64,000 nt of DNA from contig CP136068.1 of assembly GCA_032622095.1 (NCBI GenBank), positions 132,315,989 to 132,379,988 of the forward strand. Reading direction: 5' to 3'. The stretch's first letter is position 1. Every line of letters begins with the position of its first letter. This DNA comes from Siphonodentalium dalli (lineage: Eukaryota; Mollusca; Scaphopoda; Gadilida; Siphonodentaliidae). Both the position numbers and the translations under genes were made by a program. Below, piece by piece: positions 1 through 10,606 of the stretch. The notes below the pieces were generated by a model that made no database searches, had not been told where the DNA came from, and was given only the letters and a program-made list of their open reading frames with translations.

Positions 1-899
1 GTGCCATCATGGGAGCTAAGCACTATATAAAGTTTATATTAATTAGTAATATAACTTCTCAGTCGTCTTGTTTTACCACCCACTGTTGTGTTACATCATT
101 ACATGCATATCATTGACTTCTGCCATCGAGAGAACCTTTAGCTCTATATAATATATCACAGTAATTAACTCTCGTCTATCAGTGCTATGGGAGCTAAACA
201 CTATATAAAGTTTGTATTAATTATTAATATAACTTCTCAGTCGTCTTGTTTTACCACCCACTATTGTGTTACATTATGACATATATATCAAGGACTTCTG
301 CCATCGAGAGAACTCGTTTGTCAAATTTAACTCTATGATATATCACAGTAATTAACTCTCGTTCGTCAGTGCCATGGGAGCCAAACACTATATACAATTT
401 ATATTAATTTATTAATATGTTTTACCACCCACTAATGTGTTACATCATGACATACATGTCAAGGACTTCTGCCATCGAGAGAACCCGTTTGTCAAATTAA
501 ACTCTATAATGTATCGCATTAATTAACTCTCGTCCGTCAGTGCCATGGGAGCCAAACACTATATAAAATTTATATTAATTATTAATATAACTTCTCGGTC
601 GTCTTGTTTTACCACACCAATTGTGTTACATCATTACATGCATATCATGGACTTCTGGCAACACGAGAACCAGTTTGTCAATATAACTCTATAATATATC
701 ACATTAATTAACTCTCGTCCGTCAGTGCCATGGGAGCCAAACACTATATACAATTTATATTCATTATTAGTATAACTTCGCGGTCGTCTTGTTTTACCAC
801 ACCAATTGTGTTACATCATTACATGCATATCATGGACTTCTGCCATCGAGAGAACACGTTTGTCAAATTTAACTATGAGATGGAGCACATAACTAACTC
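1..899. repeat. Satellite array, 185-190 bp monomer (copy-1 side)
   Basis: About five tandem monomers marked by the recurring strings GGGAGCTAAACACTATATA, TGTGTTACATCATTACATG and CATCGAGAGAAC. The array runs off the left edge and is interrupted at 899 by a separate insert, resuming at 1529. The same monomer forms the array at 38984-41225. By analogy with that copy it lies in the intron upstream of the exon at 1805. Confidence 0.93.
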
Positions 900-1528
900 G
901 TGTAACGCTTAGCCAATGCATCTTCTTCGATACCAATTTTGGACAATTCTTTTGGATCGTTTTGGTATAGAATGTTTTGTGTTCTTGGACACTATGCAAT
1001 ACGACTGTCTCCAGCAATTCCTACTAGGAGGAATTAATTTCGATCCACCTGTACCTGTCGCGGATTCCTGGCCCGACATTATAATATTTGCAGCCACATT
1101 CCTGTATAAAGGAAATATTACAGATAGACCCAACAACCATTCATAACGTCGTCTGACTGACTCACCCATACGCGCGAGAGAATACTCAGTTACATCATAG
1201 CCAGGACGAGATGACCATATGCGTGTGACATGGTAACCGAAACAAATAGACTGTATGGGTAATGATGACGTGAACATATTCTCACAGTTGACAGAATCTC
1301 TTTGTTTTATACCTAACAGCTCATTCATCCAGACTGTCTCTCACATTCTGTATTTCTCTTTCTGTCCTCATTGACTCTATTTCTACATCCACGCTGCACA
1401 GTAACATGTATGTACTATCTTCTGTATATATATTTGTGTATTTTGTGTGTACATACGACATAGTGTCTGTACCACAATTATAAGTTGTGTATGCTCTTCA
1501 TTACTAGAGGTTAATAAACAAATAATAA
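900..1528 (+). mobile_element. Retroposed-looking insert in the satellite, unassigned
   Basis: About 630 bp of non-satellite sequence interrupts a monomer. The flanks share TAACTC (894-899 and 1529-1534), a possible short target duplication. The right end is TTAATAAACAAATAATAATA, which resembles a polyadenylation signal followed by an A-rich tail and suggests a 5'-truncated retrotransposon 3' end or a retrocopied mRNA end. It contains a 76-codon open frame at 916-1146 that I do not recognise and a 139-codon frame on the other strand (909-1328). Neither shows a motif I can name. Confidence 0.5.
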
Positions 1529-1770
1529 TAACTCTCGTCCATCAGTGCCATGTGAGCTAAACACTATACACAGTTTGTACTAATTGTTACTATAACTCGA
1601 TCGTCTTGTTTTACCACCCCCAATTGTGTTACATCATTACAATAGCACCATGGACTTCTGGCATCGAGAGATCCAGTTTGTCAGATTTAATTCTATATAA
1701 TATATCACTTTGATTAACTCTTGTCCATCAGTGGCATGGGAGCTAAACACTATATAATTATGAAGTTGAA
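1529..1770. repeat. Satellite remainder running into the intron 3' end
   Basis: Slightly more than one monomer of the 185-190 bp satellite follows the insert and merges into the pyrimidine-rich end of the intron before the exon at 1805. The last partial monomer (from the repeated GGAGCTAAACACTATATA) is collinear with the intron's ATTATTATAACCTCTTATTG region. Confidence 0.85.
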
Positions 1771-1804
1771 TTATTATTATAACCTCTTATTGTTCTCTTT
1801 TCAG

Positions 1805-1900
1805 TCCCAGGATCAACAATATTACAACGGTGGAAGCGCATTCGAACATCAACTTACTCCTGACTTGCGTCGACAGATCACATCAACCAACGATGACTCG
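1805..1900 (+). CDS. Internal exon of unrecognised gene, copy 1
   Basis: This 96-bp exon encodes 32 residues beginning SQDQQYYNGG and ending TSTNDDS. It follows an acceptor TTGTTCTCTTTTCAG and ends at TCG|GTAAAC. Both borders are phase 0, so it joins in frame to the exon at 3029. The paralogous exon at 41260-41355 has the same length and borders, with three amino-acid replacements (HQ to PE, N to S) and one silent change. The peptide is polar (Q, N, D, S) and I recognise no domain. The preceding exon, expected from copy 2, lies beyond the left edge. Splice sites are inferred from consensus, from the matching second copy and from phase. I am fairly confident this is an exon and cannot say what the protein does. 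Confidence 0.72.
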
Positions 1901-3028
1901 GTAAACTATAGTTTTCCAACGTTGTGTCTCCCAAATGCGGTGCCGTAAATATAGCGCCGAGACTAAAGTGAATATCAAAGGGTATAAAAATCAATTATAA
2001 TTCACAGCACAGAACAGAAAATGGGTTATAATAATAGAGTGTTCATATGTGTCTAACGTCGTCAACTTACGCAGAATGACGTCACATTGTAATTATTTTT
2101 AGAAATCTCACTGGATTATTAACCCCTTATTCACTAAATATTCATTGGCGAATGTTGCACATGTGTTACTTGCTGTCTTGTCTGTTGTCTGTACATAATT
2201 TCTGACAACCCTCCAAATCAATAACAGACCATTCCAATGTATACATGTACAGTTTATAATTGTGTTAAACACTTTTGCGATTAGACCGACTCATCGCCCC
2301 AAATTCCATGCAGGGTTTACCTCCCTTGATGATTCGGTAAGACCGCTGCTACGGCGACATTTTACCCACATTTGGTGAACTTCCGCGATATAAATATATA
2401 TACCAAGCGAACAGAGCTACACGTTGGCCTTATTAGGCACACCAAATATCGAACAACATTTGTGTAATTTCGTACCTTAAGTTATGAAAGTCCCTCTAGA
2501 ACCAAATAATTATATTGTGTGAAACGGTGTGATTTAGTTCTCGATTATGTTATCAACAACTAAGTCAAAACACACATGGACGACAACATTAATGCCAAGT
2601 CAAACACAACAGTTCTAATTTGCTGCCATTTTGTTAAGGATTGTGCGAAAATTGTTAACTAAACTACCGCTCTAATTCTCCATTATATCGATAAGTTTAT
2701 AGTCTGTGAATTGTTCTCAAATCACATAGGAAATTTGACTTTCGTCGATCGCAGTCTCGCCATTTTGGCTGGAAAAACCCGCGCTAAACATAGAAAACCA
2801 CAGACTAGACTAGTACCCAGCCGGTGACAGAGTCAGAAAGGAAGTATGTCTGTTGCGCTCTGGTAGAGATTGTTATCGCCCAACACATGTTTCCAGAACC
2901 CCCCGCTCTCCAGTTCACATCATTAGTAATCCTTACTTGGCAACAGAAACACTTCGCTGAACATTCTAGGCCTAATATTAATTTTGAATATTAACGGTTT
3001 TATTGACACTGATTTATCTTTATTTTAG

Positions 3029-3430
3029 GTACACTACCTGGCAGCTCTCTACGAACGTCTTACCATGGTGTTTCTGCGATTGTCATTGGCAAAAAACAGT
3101 TCTTCAACTAACGTCAGAGAAGAGTTCCATCGCGTCAGACATTATATGGAACATCACGTGATGTGTCCAATGTTCAACATGATAGTCACCTTCAGAATGG
3201 GAGTGCCATCGTGTTCGTGCAAGAAACAAATACAGCTTTCCATTCACAGCCCCCGAACACACCTTGGAAACATATTGATGTTCTCACTTGGCGAGTCATG
3301 TCGTGATATGGTTAAATTGAGCGGCTGTTTGAACACACTTCGATTGGAAGAATTTACGAACTCTGACCAGGCGGTATTGTGGACATCTCAAAACCGCTGC
3401 CCACTTTTGGACCCGGAAAATTTAGTTTAA
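3029..3430 (+). CDS. Terminal exon of unrecognised gene, copy 1
   Basis: The exon opens after TTTATTTTAG| and continues in phase 0 from the exon at 1805, giving 133 residues and a TAA stop. It starts VHYLAALYERLTMVF and ends CPLLDPENLV. An internal ATG at 3065 would give a 121-residue frame, but the frame is open back to the acceptor, so I take it as an exon rather than a separate small gene. There are seven cysteines (including MCPM and SCSC), a His-rich stretch around residues 34-43, and no membrane segment or signal peptide I can defend. The paralogous exon at 42917-43318 has identical length; 15 residues differ, ten of them between residues 53 and 75. No family is recognised. The intron before it (1901-3028) aligns with copy 2 apart from an inserted MITE there. 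Confidence 0.72.
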   Translation, partial: VHYLAALYERLTMVFLRLSLAKNSSSTNVREEFHRVRHYMEHHVMCPMFNMIVTFRMGVPSCSCKKQIQLSIHSPRTHLGNILMFSLGESCRDMVKLSGCLNTLRLEEFTNSDQAVLWTSQNRCPLLDPENLV

Positions 3431-3471
3431 ATGGATATATGTTTACAAGTTTCATCGACAACTTTTTATGA

Positions 3472-3675
3472 GTGATCGCAATACACATGCAATGGATTAT
3501 ACGATCAACGCATGACTATTGTAACTACTCTACTGCTACACTCTACTATTACGAACACGGTCTGATCGTTGAATTCCCAACTACACACCATCGCCTTGAA
3601 CAAGATCAAATACCAACGTCGGAAGATCGCATGGCTCTATTACTACAAGACACTATACAGTATATGTGGGTTTGA
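3472..3675 (+). other. Conserved short open frame 3' of the gene, copy 1
   Basis: A 67-codon frame 41 bp after the stop of the terminal exon, in a different frame. Its counterpart at 43357-43578 stays open despite an in-frame ACT-repeat expansion (N-terminal MIAIHMQWIIRS, C-terminal LLLQDTIQYMWV in both). It could be 3' UTR that happens to be open, or a further exon reached by alternative splicing. I do not recognise the peptide. Confidence 0.3.
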
Positions 3676-3739
3676 ATGTATCACCGATCAGTTTTATGCA
3701 CAGTTTTTGTTCACAGCAATACATTAACAGTACAATAGA

Positions 3740-3883
3740 AATAACTCTTGTATCGATTAAGGTTGTGCACTTTTAACTGAAAGGTTTGAATTACATGTAT
3801 ATAATGAGCTACGTGCGTTATGGTAAATTTGTCTTCAAACTTTTCAGTTATAACTCATAACCTTAATCGAAACAAGAGTTATT
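3740..3883. mobile_element. Short palindromic MITE, copy 1
   Basis: A 144-bp imperfect palindrome. It opens AATAACTCTTGTATCGATTA and closes with the near-complement ending AACAAGAGTTATT. The inner part also pairs (AAGGTTGTG with CATAACCTT; ACTGAAAGGTTTGA with TCAAACTTTTCAGT). The copy at 43648-44217 is split by another insert. No target duplication is clear. Confidence 0.65.
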
Positions 3884-4255
3884 TTTTATAATTTAATCCG
3901 TCATTTCACAGGAGAACCACCATTAGTAGCAGGTAGAAGTACAAAACGAGGGTTAAATTTTGAGATTTTTTCCGACGAAAAAGACACATAGTCGTAAAGT
4001 TGAAAGTGACACGCTGTCGTTCAAACATAAAATTATCGATTGACCAAGCGACGTCACAAATTCGTCACTTTTTGGCTATAATGAACAGTGTGCCCTCACT
4101 GCTCAGTTTCAGATTTCAGTTGCAATTATTAGCATGTCTTGTTGATTTCTCTGGTAGTTATACAATAACGTGCTGATTGTTAATTAACAGAAAGGTTATT
4201 GACAGTGCAGTCTTACACGAATGAATGTTGATGCAACACCGAATTCCCTATTATA

Positions 4256-4536
4256 TAATAATACTAATGACCAGTTTTATATAGCGATTAACCAATTACT
4301 TGCTCTAACACGCTTGGTACAATATTACCCCAGTCATTTGTACAAGCCAACAATGAACCGGCTGCATCCATTGGAGGCGTTGCTCTAGTTTGATCAGAAC
4401 ATGCTCTAGTTTGATCAGAATATGCTCTGATACTCATCAGTATGACAAGCTGACTGGTACATGTTTAACGCATGAGTGATGCGAAGCCGACACAATACGA
4501 GCGACCTTGCTCAAGGGTCACAACTTGGCGCGAGCA
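4256..4536 (-). mobile_element. 5'-truncated tRNA-derived retroposon body (copy-1 only)
   Basis: This 281-bp insert is flanked by ATTATA on both sides (4250-4255 and 4537-4542) and is absent from the matching place in copy 2 near 44805. Read on the minus strand it matches the body of the element at 4615-5303, from the CAAGTTGTGACCCTTGAGCA region to the shared 3' end near ACTGGTCATT, but it lacks the tRNA-like head. That is the pattern expected of a 5'-truncated retroposed copy. It carries a short internal duplication (CATGCTCTAGTTTGATCAGA region). Confidence 0.65.
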
Positions 4537-4614
4537 ATTATATCATAGTATATCGAATAGTTTTCATGTACATTTTAGATAGTCAGGGTGATATCACTCG
4601 ATGCTGCTGTCATT

Positions 4615-5303
4615 GTGGGCAACGGTTTTGAGATGTCCACAGTACGGCATGTGGAGCTCCTTGGTCCAGTGGTTAGCGTGTCGGACTCGTATTCGCTGTA
4701 AACACATCGGTATGGGTTCGCAGCGCGTCGCCGTATGGCACGTGGAGCTCCTTGGTCCAGTGATTAGCGTGTCGGACTCGTATTCGCTGTAAACACATCG
4801 GTATTGGTTCGCAGCGCGTCGCCGTATGGTATGTGGAGTTCCGTGGTACAGTGGTTAGCGTGTCGGACTTGTATTCGCTGTAAACACATCGATATGGGTT
4901 CGCAGTGCGTCGGCGTACGGCATATGGAGTTCCGTGATCCAGTGGTTAGCGTGTCGGACTTGTATTCATTGTAAACACATCGATATGGGTTTGCAGCGCG
5001 TCGCCGGTCACCGAGTCTCCACATAGGAGTGGCTTGGCCGCTTTGATCGACGTGCAATTGTCGGAATGCTAGCTGTTTCAAAACCCGCGCCAAGTTGTGA
5101 CCCTTGAGCAAGGTCGCTCGTATATAAATATATACTGTGTCGGCTTCGAATCACTCATGCGGTAAAAGAGTACCAGTCAGCTTGTCATTATGTTGAGTAT
5201 CAGAGCATGTTCTGACCAAACTTGAGCAGCGCCTGCAATGACTGGGGTAATATTGTACCAAGCCTGTTAGAGCAAGTAATTGGTTAATCGCTATATACAA
5301 CTG
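4615..5303 (+). mobile_element. Retroposon with four tandem tRNA-like heads
   Basis: A 689-bp insert flanked by GTCATT (4609-4614 and 5304-5309), with an empty site in copy 2 near 44867. Its left half is four units of about 91 bp starting near 4651, 4742, 4833 and 4924. Each has an A-box-like TGGTCCAGTGGTTAGCG and a B-box-like GGGTTCGCAGCG at tRNA spacing, so they look like degenerate tRNA genes or RNA polymerase III promoters. A non-tRNA body of about 300 bp follows and is shared with the insert at 4256-4536. The anticodon arm does not pair cleanly, so I do not call functional tRNAs. A SINE with a multimerised head is the best reading. Confidence 0.65.
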
Positions 5304-5409
5304 GTCATTTATAGAGCAGAAATTTAGGTTACCGAGAGATAGCATTAAAGGCTAAATGTGTGACAACCCACTGTCTTATAGTATTCTGCAGATTGGCAGA
5401 TTATGATTA

Positions 5410-5434
5410 AATTATATATATATATATATATATA
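5410..5434. repeat. (AT)n microsatellite
   Basis: About twelve TA dinucleotides, much shorter at the matching position in copy 2 (about 44977-44987). Confidence 0.85.
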
Positions 5435-5599
5435 ATGGTAAATCTGACACAATTTGCCTATGTAATATTGATATATTGCAAATGTATCACTATACCGTCC
5501 TTTTAAAGTACCATGTACGTGCATGTTTTTATATGTTTTATACTTCGACCTTGCATTTTAATATGTCCTATAGTCTATGTTGAATTTGTTCATTGACTG

Positions 5600-6585
5600 T
5601 TTGATGCTGGCGGGGATGGTAGTGGATGCTGATGAGGGTGATTATGGATGTTGATGAGGGTGATTATGGATGTTGATGAGGGTGATTATGAATGTTGATG
5701 AGGGTAATTATGGATGTTGATGAGGATGAATGTTTGTTTTGATGAGTGTGATTGTTGACGAGTTTGTTTGTTGATGAATGTGATTGTTGATGAGGTTGAT
5801 AGTGGATTTTGATGAGGGTAATTGTTGATGAGTGTGTTGTTGATGAGTGTGTTTGTTGATGAGTGTGTTTGTTGATGAGTGTGTTGTTGATGAGTGTGTT
5901 TGTTGATGAGTGTGTATGTCGATAAGTGTGTTTGTTGATGAGTGTGTTTGTTGATGAGTGTGTTTGCTGATGAGTGTGTTGTTGATGAGTGTGTTTTTTG
6001 ATGAGTGTGTTTGTCGATAAGTGTGTTTGTTGATGAGTGTGATTGTTGATGAGGATGAATGTGGATTTTGATGAGTGTGTTTGTTGATGAGTGTGTTTGT
6101 TGATGAGTGTGATTGTTGATAAGTGTGTTTGTTGATGAGTGTGATTGTTGATGAGGATAAATGTGGATTTTGATGAGTGTGTTTGTTGATGAGTGGGTTT
6201 GTTGATGAGTGTGATTGTTGATGAGTGTGTTTGTTGATGAGTGTGTTTGTTGATGAGTGTGATTGATGATGAGGATAAATGTGGATTTTGATGAGTGTGA
6301 TTGTTGATGAGTGTGTTTGTTGATGAGTTGTTGATGAGTGTGTTTATTGATGATGGTGTTTGTTGATGAGTGTGATTGTTGATGAGTGTGTTTGTTGATG
6401 AGTGTGATTGTTGATGAGGATGATTGTGGATTTTGATGAGGATAATTATAGCTGTTGACGAGGATACTTATGGGTATTGCTGAGGTTTATTATGGATGTT
6501 GATGAGGATGACTATAGATGTTGATGAGTATATTTGTGGGTGTTGATGAGGATGATTATAGATGTTGATGAGGACATCGCATATC
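5600..6585. repeat. GTTGATGAGTGTGTTT minisatellite, copy 1
   Basis: About one kilobase of a 16-bp unit alternating GTTGATGAGTGTGTTT and GTTGATGAGTGTGATT. Looser 15-18 bp variants (GATGTTGATGAGGGTGATTA) lie at both ends. The matching array in copy 2 is at 45180-45930. The unit contains frequent TGA and no coding frame survives. Confidence 0.93.
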
Positions 6586-6982
6586 TGAAATGTATTAATG
6601 TTTTTTTGTGATTATGTTGTTTGTTGTTAATGCTATGTTATTTTATTTATTCGTTTGATTACTTGTATTACATTATATATCTTCTATTTCGGCTTGCTGA
6701 CTGCCAATAAAGTTTTATTGTTATATCCTCTTTTATTTTCCATTAATTACGATAGAAGCAATAATTGCACCATGTATTATGTTGACACATATATGGTTTG
6801 TTACGGCATTGACAATCTTGGAAATTGTTTCAAAAACTACCTATGTTATAAAAAAAACTATATCTTCTAACAAGTTGAGACATTCAACAATTGAAGAGAT
6901 AGAACACTTAACTAGTGCAGTTATTGGTTTATGTTGTTGCACAATATACCGGTTCTTCAATTTGGACACTCGTTCCACAATG

Positions 6983-7270
6983 GGGGCCCCCGGCGGTCCA
7001 GTCGGTAGAGTGCCAGGTGGATTACGCCGCCACAGGCCGTCCAGCGCTGACGAAGCTGGTTCGAACCCCGTCATAGGGAGGATGACCGGAATCGTGTATC
7101 TGGGCAAGTTTGTCAGTTGCTTTCCGGGGGTCGGTGGTTTCTACACGCAGTGGAACAATTTCCCGGTGAAATTAAGCCTATGCGTGGTCTTTCCTCCACC
7201 CGTAAAATTGACAACGTCGTGTGTGGCATAGCGGCTAGAACGACGATAAACCCTAATAAACAACAAAAAC
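6983..7270 (+). mobile_element. tRNA-derived SINE
   Basis: A 288-bp insert flanked by TTCCACAATG on both sides (6973-6982 and 7272-7281). The empty site is visible in copy 2 near 46313-46322. The head has an A-box-like GGTCCAGTCGGTAGAG and a good B box GGTTCGAACCC 60-70 bp apart. A unique body follows, then an A-rich tail ATAAACCCTAATAAACAACA. Open frames across it are incidental. I cannot assign the family by eye. Confidence 0.85.
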
Positions 7271-7495
7271 ATTCCACAATGTGTCCTGGTTTTCAAGACA
7301 AAACATATTTGCTACCACAATGGATCTACATTAACTAATAAACCAATGAATGTACTGGATAAAGATATCAACTTTCAGTTTTGTTGATTCAATTCCAATT
7401 AATATAAAGACAATCCTATTTGACAGTCAACTAATCCAGAATTACCTAATTTAATGTGTCAGGCAAAAGAAAATGAAACATACAAGCATTCCCCA

Positions 7496-7676
7496 TCGTC
7501 CGTATCAAATAGTCATCGTGAAACTCCCCAACATATCAAATAGTCACCGTGAAACTCCCCAACATATCAAATAGTCACCGTGAAACTCCCCAACATATCA
7601 AATAGTGACCGTGAAACTCCCCAACATATCAAATAGTCACCGTGAAACTCCCCAACATATCAAATAGTATTCGTGA
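7496..7676. repeat. 31-bp tandem repeat, copy 1
   Basis: About six units of a 31-bp repeat built on ATCAAATAGTCACCGTGAAA followed by CTCCCCAACAT. The copy-2 array at 46542-46850 has about ten units, so the array length changed after the duplication. Confidence 0.92.
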
Positions 7677-8945
7677 AATACACCAACATAGAACACCCAA
7701 AAATGGGCTACTCCCGAATGAACTCTTCCCAGATGCGCTCCGCCTCAGTGTGTTACACTGTTAGAAAAAAGCCCGTCACTTTAACCGTGTCATGCCGCGC
7801 AACATCGCTGCCAACCTTGTACCGTTATGCTGTAGCATGTTCCACAGTACAAAACTGTTTAAGTAACAATCAGACCGTTGTATTTTTTAAGGTTCAGCAC
7901 TCTTTAATTAATATCATGACCGTAACTAATAACGGTCAGACGACTCAGACGAATGGTATTTTTCACGGGGTTACCACCAATCTTTTGCTCTTAATTTGAT
8001 AATTTACCGTAAAATTAGCATGTTGTGACAATATGATTTCCCGATAAGCATTACGATTCATGTTTTAGAATGGTCGAATTTAGTATTATTCGTAACTGAA
8101 AAATACATCTTAGTTCTTCTATTACGATCAAAGTTTTAATGCTTAATGTGACAGACAATAATTTTGAAACTTTGAAGTTTGAAGAGGATCAAACTTGTTA
8201 TCTACCTCATGGAATTAAGTCTAAAAAAAGACTGCGTGATGTGTTCACACAAATTTTATGTACACGTAAAAGTAAAACATCTTAATGGCATACTTTTTGG
8301 TAACATGTAAGTCGTGATATTGTCCAGTCACTTGGAAACACAGTTTTTGTTTTAACAGGTGAATGCGAACATCACGACAATATATACGTAACAACTTGTT
8401 TGGATTGAATCCTTCAATGCAACAACAAAGCCTGTAGTAACTATGCATGATCACTTGGCGACAATGTTCTTCCATAGTCCCATATTTTTCGATGAAATTT
8501 GATAGCGTGATACATCAAACTGTGTATACTAGTATCAAAAACTTAGTATCTATCTAAGGGAGTTAGCCAAAGATATTTTGATAAGAACATCCAACCAATA
8601 GTGGACTCCCGTTCCGTAAATTGTTGTAATAACTTGGGCGATAACATGGCGGATGACGACATTGTCCCATATCCACACGTTTCAATGAAAATTGACGAAA
8701 ATGGGATGAATCGGTCCGTGTAATTGTTATAGTTGTACTCGTAAGTTGGAATTGTATAGATATGTGGTCACTGCACGGAATCAGTTCATTGTTTAATGTG
8801 TTGTTGTTGTTGACGACATCGACGCTCTTCTGAATTACTCTGGTGCGTACAGTATATCCTCTCTCAGAACACTGTCAACTGGATTGAATGGTTAAGTTAA
8901 AAAAAACTGGCAACACTGTCAACATTCTAATAGTAATAGCTGCTA
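7677..8945. other. Duplicated non-coding sequence, no gene seen
   Basis: This sequence aligns with 46830-47256 and then 48538-49631 in copy 2, which contains a 1281-bp transposon at the position between 8081 and 8082. Short open frames are not conserved in length between the copies. No splice-bordered exon is evident. Confidence 0.6.
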
Positions 8946-9806
8946 AAGTACGATGTTGTTATTATTATCACTTATGGCTGACATCGAAGCTCCTGTGTAT
9001 TACTCTAACACATGCAACTGTTTCCTGTTGTATCAGTAAATATATCTGTGTTTTGATAGCCACAGCACTGTAAATTTCAACATGAAACATGAGACGATTG
9101 AAGACAAGTCATAGCCGACAGCCCGAAGTTTCAGCTGGAAGACAACACAGTTGTCACAATTTAGTGGATAATATCAATGATTAAGCCGGTTTTAGCAGAT
9201 TTAGAACTTGTCCGTTCACATAGCAACCGAAGTCAGACAGTTTTAACAATAGTCCATACCTGAAAAGCTTACACCCCCCCCCCCCCCCAAAAAACAATTG
9301 CGTTTTCAGCGCGGCAAGACAGAGAAAGAAATTCGTGAGTGATAAAGTCGGCTCAGGAAAATAACGTAATTTAATTACGGACGCAAGACAATACAGAATG
9401 AATATACCGGATCATTGCACTGATTACAATCTATTAATAATAAATTATAAATATCATCAGAATCCGAGTCATACTGTATTGTCGCCGCTAAATATATTGT
9501 TGAATTTTGACGTCATGAACTTGGAAACGCGCACATTTTTAATTTTGACCATTTTCAGGGGGCATAAAACAACGGTAATTCACCGTACAACTGATGAAAT
9601 GGTATGGGACCGTCGGATTATGGCGGTCCGACACTGTCAAACCGACAGTATTTTCTAACAGTGTATACAACATGCAGTCATTATAGTGAAGATGGAACAG
9701 TCATTGGTCTTCAATCTGAAGATTTCAATAAAGCACATTTATTCTGTCACTGAGCTGTGTGTGCATGTGACAACATATCTCCTTGAACAATATTTGAAGC
9801 ACATTA
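8946..9806. other. Start of an 8.56-kb block absent from copy 2; nothing recognised
   Basis: Homology with copy 2 stops at AATAGCTGCTA (8945 and 49631) and resumes at ACCATACCAC (17506 and 49631), so 8946-17505 is missing from copy 2. The first 860 bp hold a poly-C tract (9271-9289) and an 86-codon frame at 9398-9658 without recognisable features. Confidence 0.5.
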
Positions 9807-9832
9807 CTTGAATTCGGTGTGACTAATTAGTG

Positions 9833-10606
9833 CCCGGGCAAGCCCGGGCACGCCCGGGCACGCCCGGGCAAGCCCGGGCACGCCCGGGCAGGTCTTGGTG
9901 GTCTCATGGGCCCGCAGACAGTCTAATATGATGCCATATGGTAGTAGGATACAGAATAAGCATATATTAGGGGAATTGACTTGCTGTGTCGTCCACCGGC
10001 GGGTTTATTAACCATTTAAATGCCGATATTGACTAAAAGAACCCGGGAGAGCCCAGACGGACGCATAGACCCGACCATATTATATATTGATGACTAATGG
10101 TAGCGAGGCACTTACTAAAGGTATATATTGCAAATATTGACTCGCTATCTCGTTCGCGGCCGGCTTCATTAACCCCTTAAATGACGATATGCGCCAGAAG
10201 AACATGGCGCAAGCCCGGGCACGCCCGGGCAGGTCTTGTTGGTCTCATGGGCCCGCAGACAGTCTAATATGATGCCATATGGTAGTAGGATACATAATAA
10301 GCATATATTAGGAAAATTGACTTGCTGTGTCGTCCACCGGCGGGTTTATTAACCATTTAAATGCCGATATTGACTAAAAGAACCCGGGAAAGCCCAGACG
10401 GACGCATAGACCCGACCATATTATATATTGATGACTAATGGTAGCGAGGCACTTACTAAAGGTATATATTGGAAATATTGACTCGCTATCTCGTTCGCGG
10501 CCGGCTTCATTAACCCCTTAAATGACGATATGCGCCAGAAGAACATGGCGCAAGCCCGGGCACGCCCGGGCAGGTCTTGGTGGTATCATGGGCCCGCGAT
10601 ACCATT
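9833..10606 (+). repeat. Left arm: about two 340-bp units
   Basis: The period is 341 bp (CTAATATGATGCCATATGG recurs at 9922 and 10263). Each unit is a diverged dimer. One half carries GACTTGCTGTGTCGTCCACC and ATTAACCATTTAAATGCCG; the other carries GACTCGCTATCTCGTTCGCG and TTAACCCCTTAAATGACG. The arm starts with several GCCCGGGC(A/G) decamers. Confidence 0.88.

Noticed and set aside
4651-5010. Four functional tRNA genes
   Set aside because: A-box and B-box-like strings are present, but the acceptor and anticodon arms do not pair and the units belong to a mobile insert with target duplications.
7503-7680. CRISPR-like array (31-bp regular repeats)
   Set aside because: The units are directly contiguous with no unique spacers, and the context is eukaryotic; it is a plain minisatellite.
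8245-8475. Minus-strand frame of 76 codons in the duplicated segment
   Set aside because: The matching stretch in copy 2 (about 48905-49115) does not keep the frame open to the same length.
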